Shown here: positions 22,972-24,710 of the stretch, piece by piece
Numbering within the stretch: the first letter of the stretch is position 1
Layout: every line of letters begins with the position of its first letter
Translations under genes and position numbers: made by a program
Notes under the pieces: generated by a model
What the model was told of the DNA's origin: nothing
Databases searched by the model: none
Seen by the model: the letters and a program-made list of their open reading frames with translations, nothing else
Source of the DNA: Rickettsia typhi
Lineage (GTDB): Bacteria > Pseudomonadota > Alphaproteobacteria > Rickettsiales > UBA1997
Reading direction: 5' to 3'
Assembly: GCA_945903615.1 (NCBI GenBank)
Contig: CAMDOL010000004.1
Span: forward strand, 1 to 24,710
Length of the DNA stretch: 24,710 nucleotides

Positions 22972-24710
22972 CTAAATATCTGCATAACATTTCTTTTCTT
23001 TTTTTGCACCCGGATGCGTAACCGCGCCAAATCTTGCCGAACCGACTGTTTGAGTATATTTCCACAAGGTTCCGGTTGTATAATCAGTTTCTCTTGATTT
23101 CCATTCTAGACGGCGAGCTTCTAATTGAGCTTCCGACAAATCCACATCAATAGTTCCGTTCACCGCATCAAGAATTATTTTGTCGCCGTTTTGAAGAAGG
23201 GCGATAAGCCCTCCAACAGCGGCTTCTGGGTTAATGTGTCCAACACAAAATCCACGAGTTCCGCCAGAAAATCTGCCATCAGTAATCAGCGCAACTTTGT
23301 CGCCCATTCCTTGACCATAAATTGCCGCTGTGGTTGCAAGCATTTCACGCATTCCTGGTCCGCCTTTTGGGCCTTCGTATCTGATGACCAAGACATCACC
23401 TGCTTTATATTGCTTATTTTCAACTGCTTTGAAGCAATCTTCTTCATTATCAAAACAAAGTGCAGTTCCGGTAAATTTCAGCTGTTCTTTTTTCATTCCT
23501 GCAACTTTTACAATTGCACCATCAATTGCTAAATTGCCTTTAAGCACAACAACTCCACCAGTTGGTGAAAGTGGTTTTTCTGGTTTATAAACTACATCTT
23601 GGTTCTCATTAAACTTCACATCTTTTAAATTTTCTGCCATAGTTTTGCCAGTCACCGTCATACAATCTCCATGAATAAACCCAGCATCAAACAAAACTTT
23701 TAGAATCATTTGCACACCACCAGCCTCATATAAATCTTTAGCGACATATTTTCCACCCGGTTTCATATCGGCAATGTAAGGAGTTTTTTTGAAAATTTCT
23801 CCAACAGCGAAGATGTCAAAATCAATCCCACATTCATTGGCAATTGCTGGTAGATGAAGAGCGGCATTGGTTGAGCCACCAGTTGCGGCAACAATTGTTG
23901 CGGCGTTTTCTAGAGCTTTAAGAGTGACAATATCTCGTGGACGAATATTATTTTTGATTAACTCCACAACTGCTTTTCCTGATTCATAAGCATATTCATC
24001 ACGCGATTGATAAGGCGCTGGCGCACCGCTTGAGCCAGGAAGTGCCAAGCCAATTGCCTCACTAACGCAAGCCATCGTATTTGCTGTAAATTGCCCGCCG
24101 CAAGCTCCGGCACTTGGGCAAGCAACTTTGGATAAAGCGCGCAAATCATCCGCCGTCATTTTCCCCGCATCAAACTGCCCAACCGCTTCAAATACATCAA
24201 CAATCGTCACATCTTTACCTTTGAATTTGCCAGGTAAAATTGATCCGCCATACATAAAAACAGAAGGAACATTAAGCCTACACATCGCCATCATCATTGC
24301 TGGCAAAGATTTATCACAACCCGCCAAACCAACAAGTGCGTCATAACAATGTCCACGAACCGTCACTTCAATTGAATCAGCAATAACCTCTCTGGAAACT
24401 AAAGACGATTTCATTCCTTGGTGCCCATTGGCAATTCCATCAGTCACTGTGATGGTGGTAAATTCTCTTGGCGTTGCACCGGCATCTTTCACGCCTTTTT
24501 TTGCGGGCTGGGCTTGTCGTTGCAAAGCAATATTACAAGGCGCCGCCTCATTCCAAGCACTAACCACTCCAACAAATGGTTTTTGCAAATCATCCTCGCT
24601 CAATCCTTCTGGATATAGGTCAGTTTTGATATTATAGAGCATTGTTTTTCGCCCCTCACAGCCATGAGAGTTAGTAACATAACGGGAAGGAAGTTTTGAT
24701 TTGTTGAATT
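22972..24710 (-). CDS. ilvD: Dihydroxy-acid dehydratase, 5' end beyond the window
   Basis: IlvD dehydrates dihydroxy-acids in valine, isoleucine and leucine synthesis. The three cysteines that bind the iron-sulfur cluster in the family are present in [24 protein letters not shown] and [33 protein letters not shown] near the C-terminus is typical. The ATG at 24642 is not the true start. The frame stays open upstream to the window edge and reads a proper family N-terminus ([20 protein letters not shown]), so the gene is cut by the window. 578 residues are visible. It is convergent with comF. Confidence 0.95.
   Translation of the reverse strand, partial: FNKSKLPSRYVTNSHGCEGRKTMLYNIKTDLYPEGLSEDDLQKPFVGVVSAWNEAAPCNIALQRQAQPAKKGVKDAGATPREFTTITVTDGIANGHQGMKSSLVSREVIADSIEVTVRGHCYDALVGLAGCDKSLPAMMMAMCRLNVPSVFMYGGSILPGKFKGKDVTIVDVFEAVGQFDAGKMTADDLRALSKVACPSAGACGGQFTANTMACVSEAIGLALPGSSGAPAPYQSRDEYAYESGKAVVELIKNNIRPRDIVTLKALENAATIVAATGGSTNAALHLPAIANECGIDFDIFAVGEIFKKTPYIADMKPGGKYVAKDLYEAGGVQMILKVLFDAGFIHGDCMTVTGKTMAENLKDVKFNENQDVVYKPEKPLSPTGGVVVLKGNLAIDGAIVKVAGMKKEQLKFTGTALCFDNEEDCFKAVENKQYKAGDVLVIRYEGPKGGPGMREMLATTAAIYGQGMGDKVALITDGRFSGGTRGFCVGHINPEAAVGGLIALLQNGDKIILDAVNGTIDVDLSEAQLEARRLEWKSRETDYTTGTLWKYTQTVGSARFGAVTHPGAKKEKKCYADI

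Noticed and set aside
23125..24637. Several plus-strand frames of 66-135 codons opposite ilvD
   Set aside because: They are antisense shadows of a strongly conserved gene and have no independent support.

Overview
The window is an AT-rich (by eye about one third G+C), gene-dense bacterial chromosome segment carrying almost only housekeeping genes. Gene content and sequence style point to a low-GC alphaproteobacterium, possibly Rickettsiales-like. The indications are: an RNase E/G with an acidic insertion inside its S1 domain; a TlyC/CorC-type CBS protein; a DivK-like solo receiver; an NDUFAF5-like methyltransferase next to comF; a chorismate mutase next to metX; a CcmG-type cytochrome c maturation thioredoxin; and GTCATCCC-type hairpins of the kind common in Rickettsiales. 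Genes for methionine (metX, metW, metZ), lysine/diaminopimelate (dapA) and branched-chain amino acids (ilvD) show more biosynthesis than obligate intracellular Rickettsia keep. The taxonomic placement is inference.

Layout. 1-250: an edge reading frame broken by one TAG, then a large imperfect palindrome. 393-1997 (-): a TrhP-type U32 protein. 2079-2576 (+): an unknown one-pass membrane protein, convergent with dapA (-). 3560-5536 (+): nuoA-nuoB-nuoC followed directly by an unknown membrane protein instead of nuoD. 5567-7117 (+): tlyC/corC-like gene and ssb. 7163-11836 (-): the run rne/rng, metW, rlpA, metZ, with a hairpin that can hide the RNase ribosome site. 11837-12522: a gene-poor stretch holding a decayed cutA. 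12523-13847 (+): a GDPD-family gene overlapping radC. 13848-14069: a MITE-like palindromic element. 14070-15740 (-): metX then ccmG. 15809-18226 (+): chorismate mutase, hemH, ybeY. 18210-22087 (-): a methyltransferase, miaB, a DivK-like regulator, and a lipoprotein with repeated Cys motifs. 22099-22821 (+): comF. 22972 to the right edge (-): ilvD, running out of the window.

The genes join into a few themes: methionine synthesis with metX and metW on separate transcripts, complex I with only its first three subunits here, haem and cytochrome c maturation (hemH, ccmG), and tRNA modification (trhP, miaB). TrhP uses prephenate, which the chorismate mutase encoded here makes.

No complete unknown multi-gene system is visible. 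The most unusual signals are non-coding: four different palindromic elements in intergenic gaps and the RBS-sequestering hairpin of the RNase gene. Others are the cutA pseudogene in three pieces, the Cys-repeat lipoprotein, very sparse Shine-Dalgarno sites, and divergent start codons only a few bases apart.
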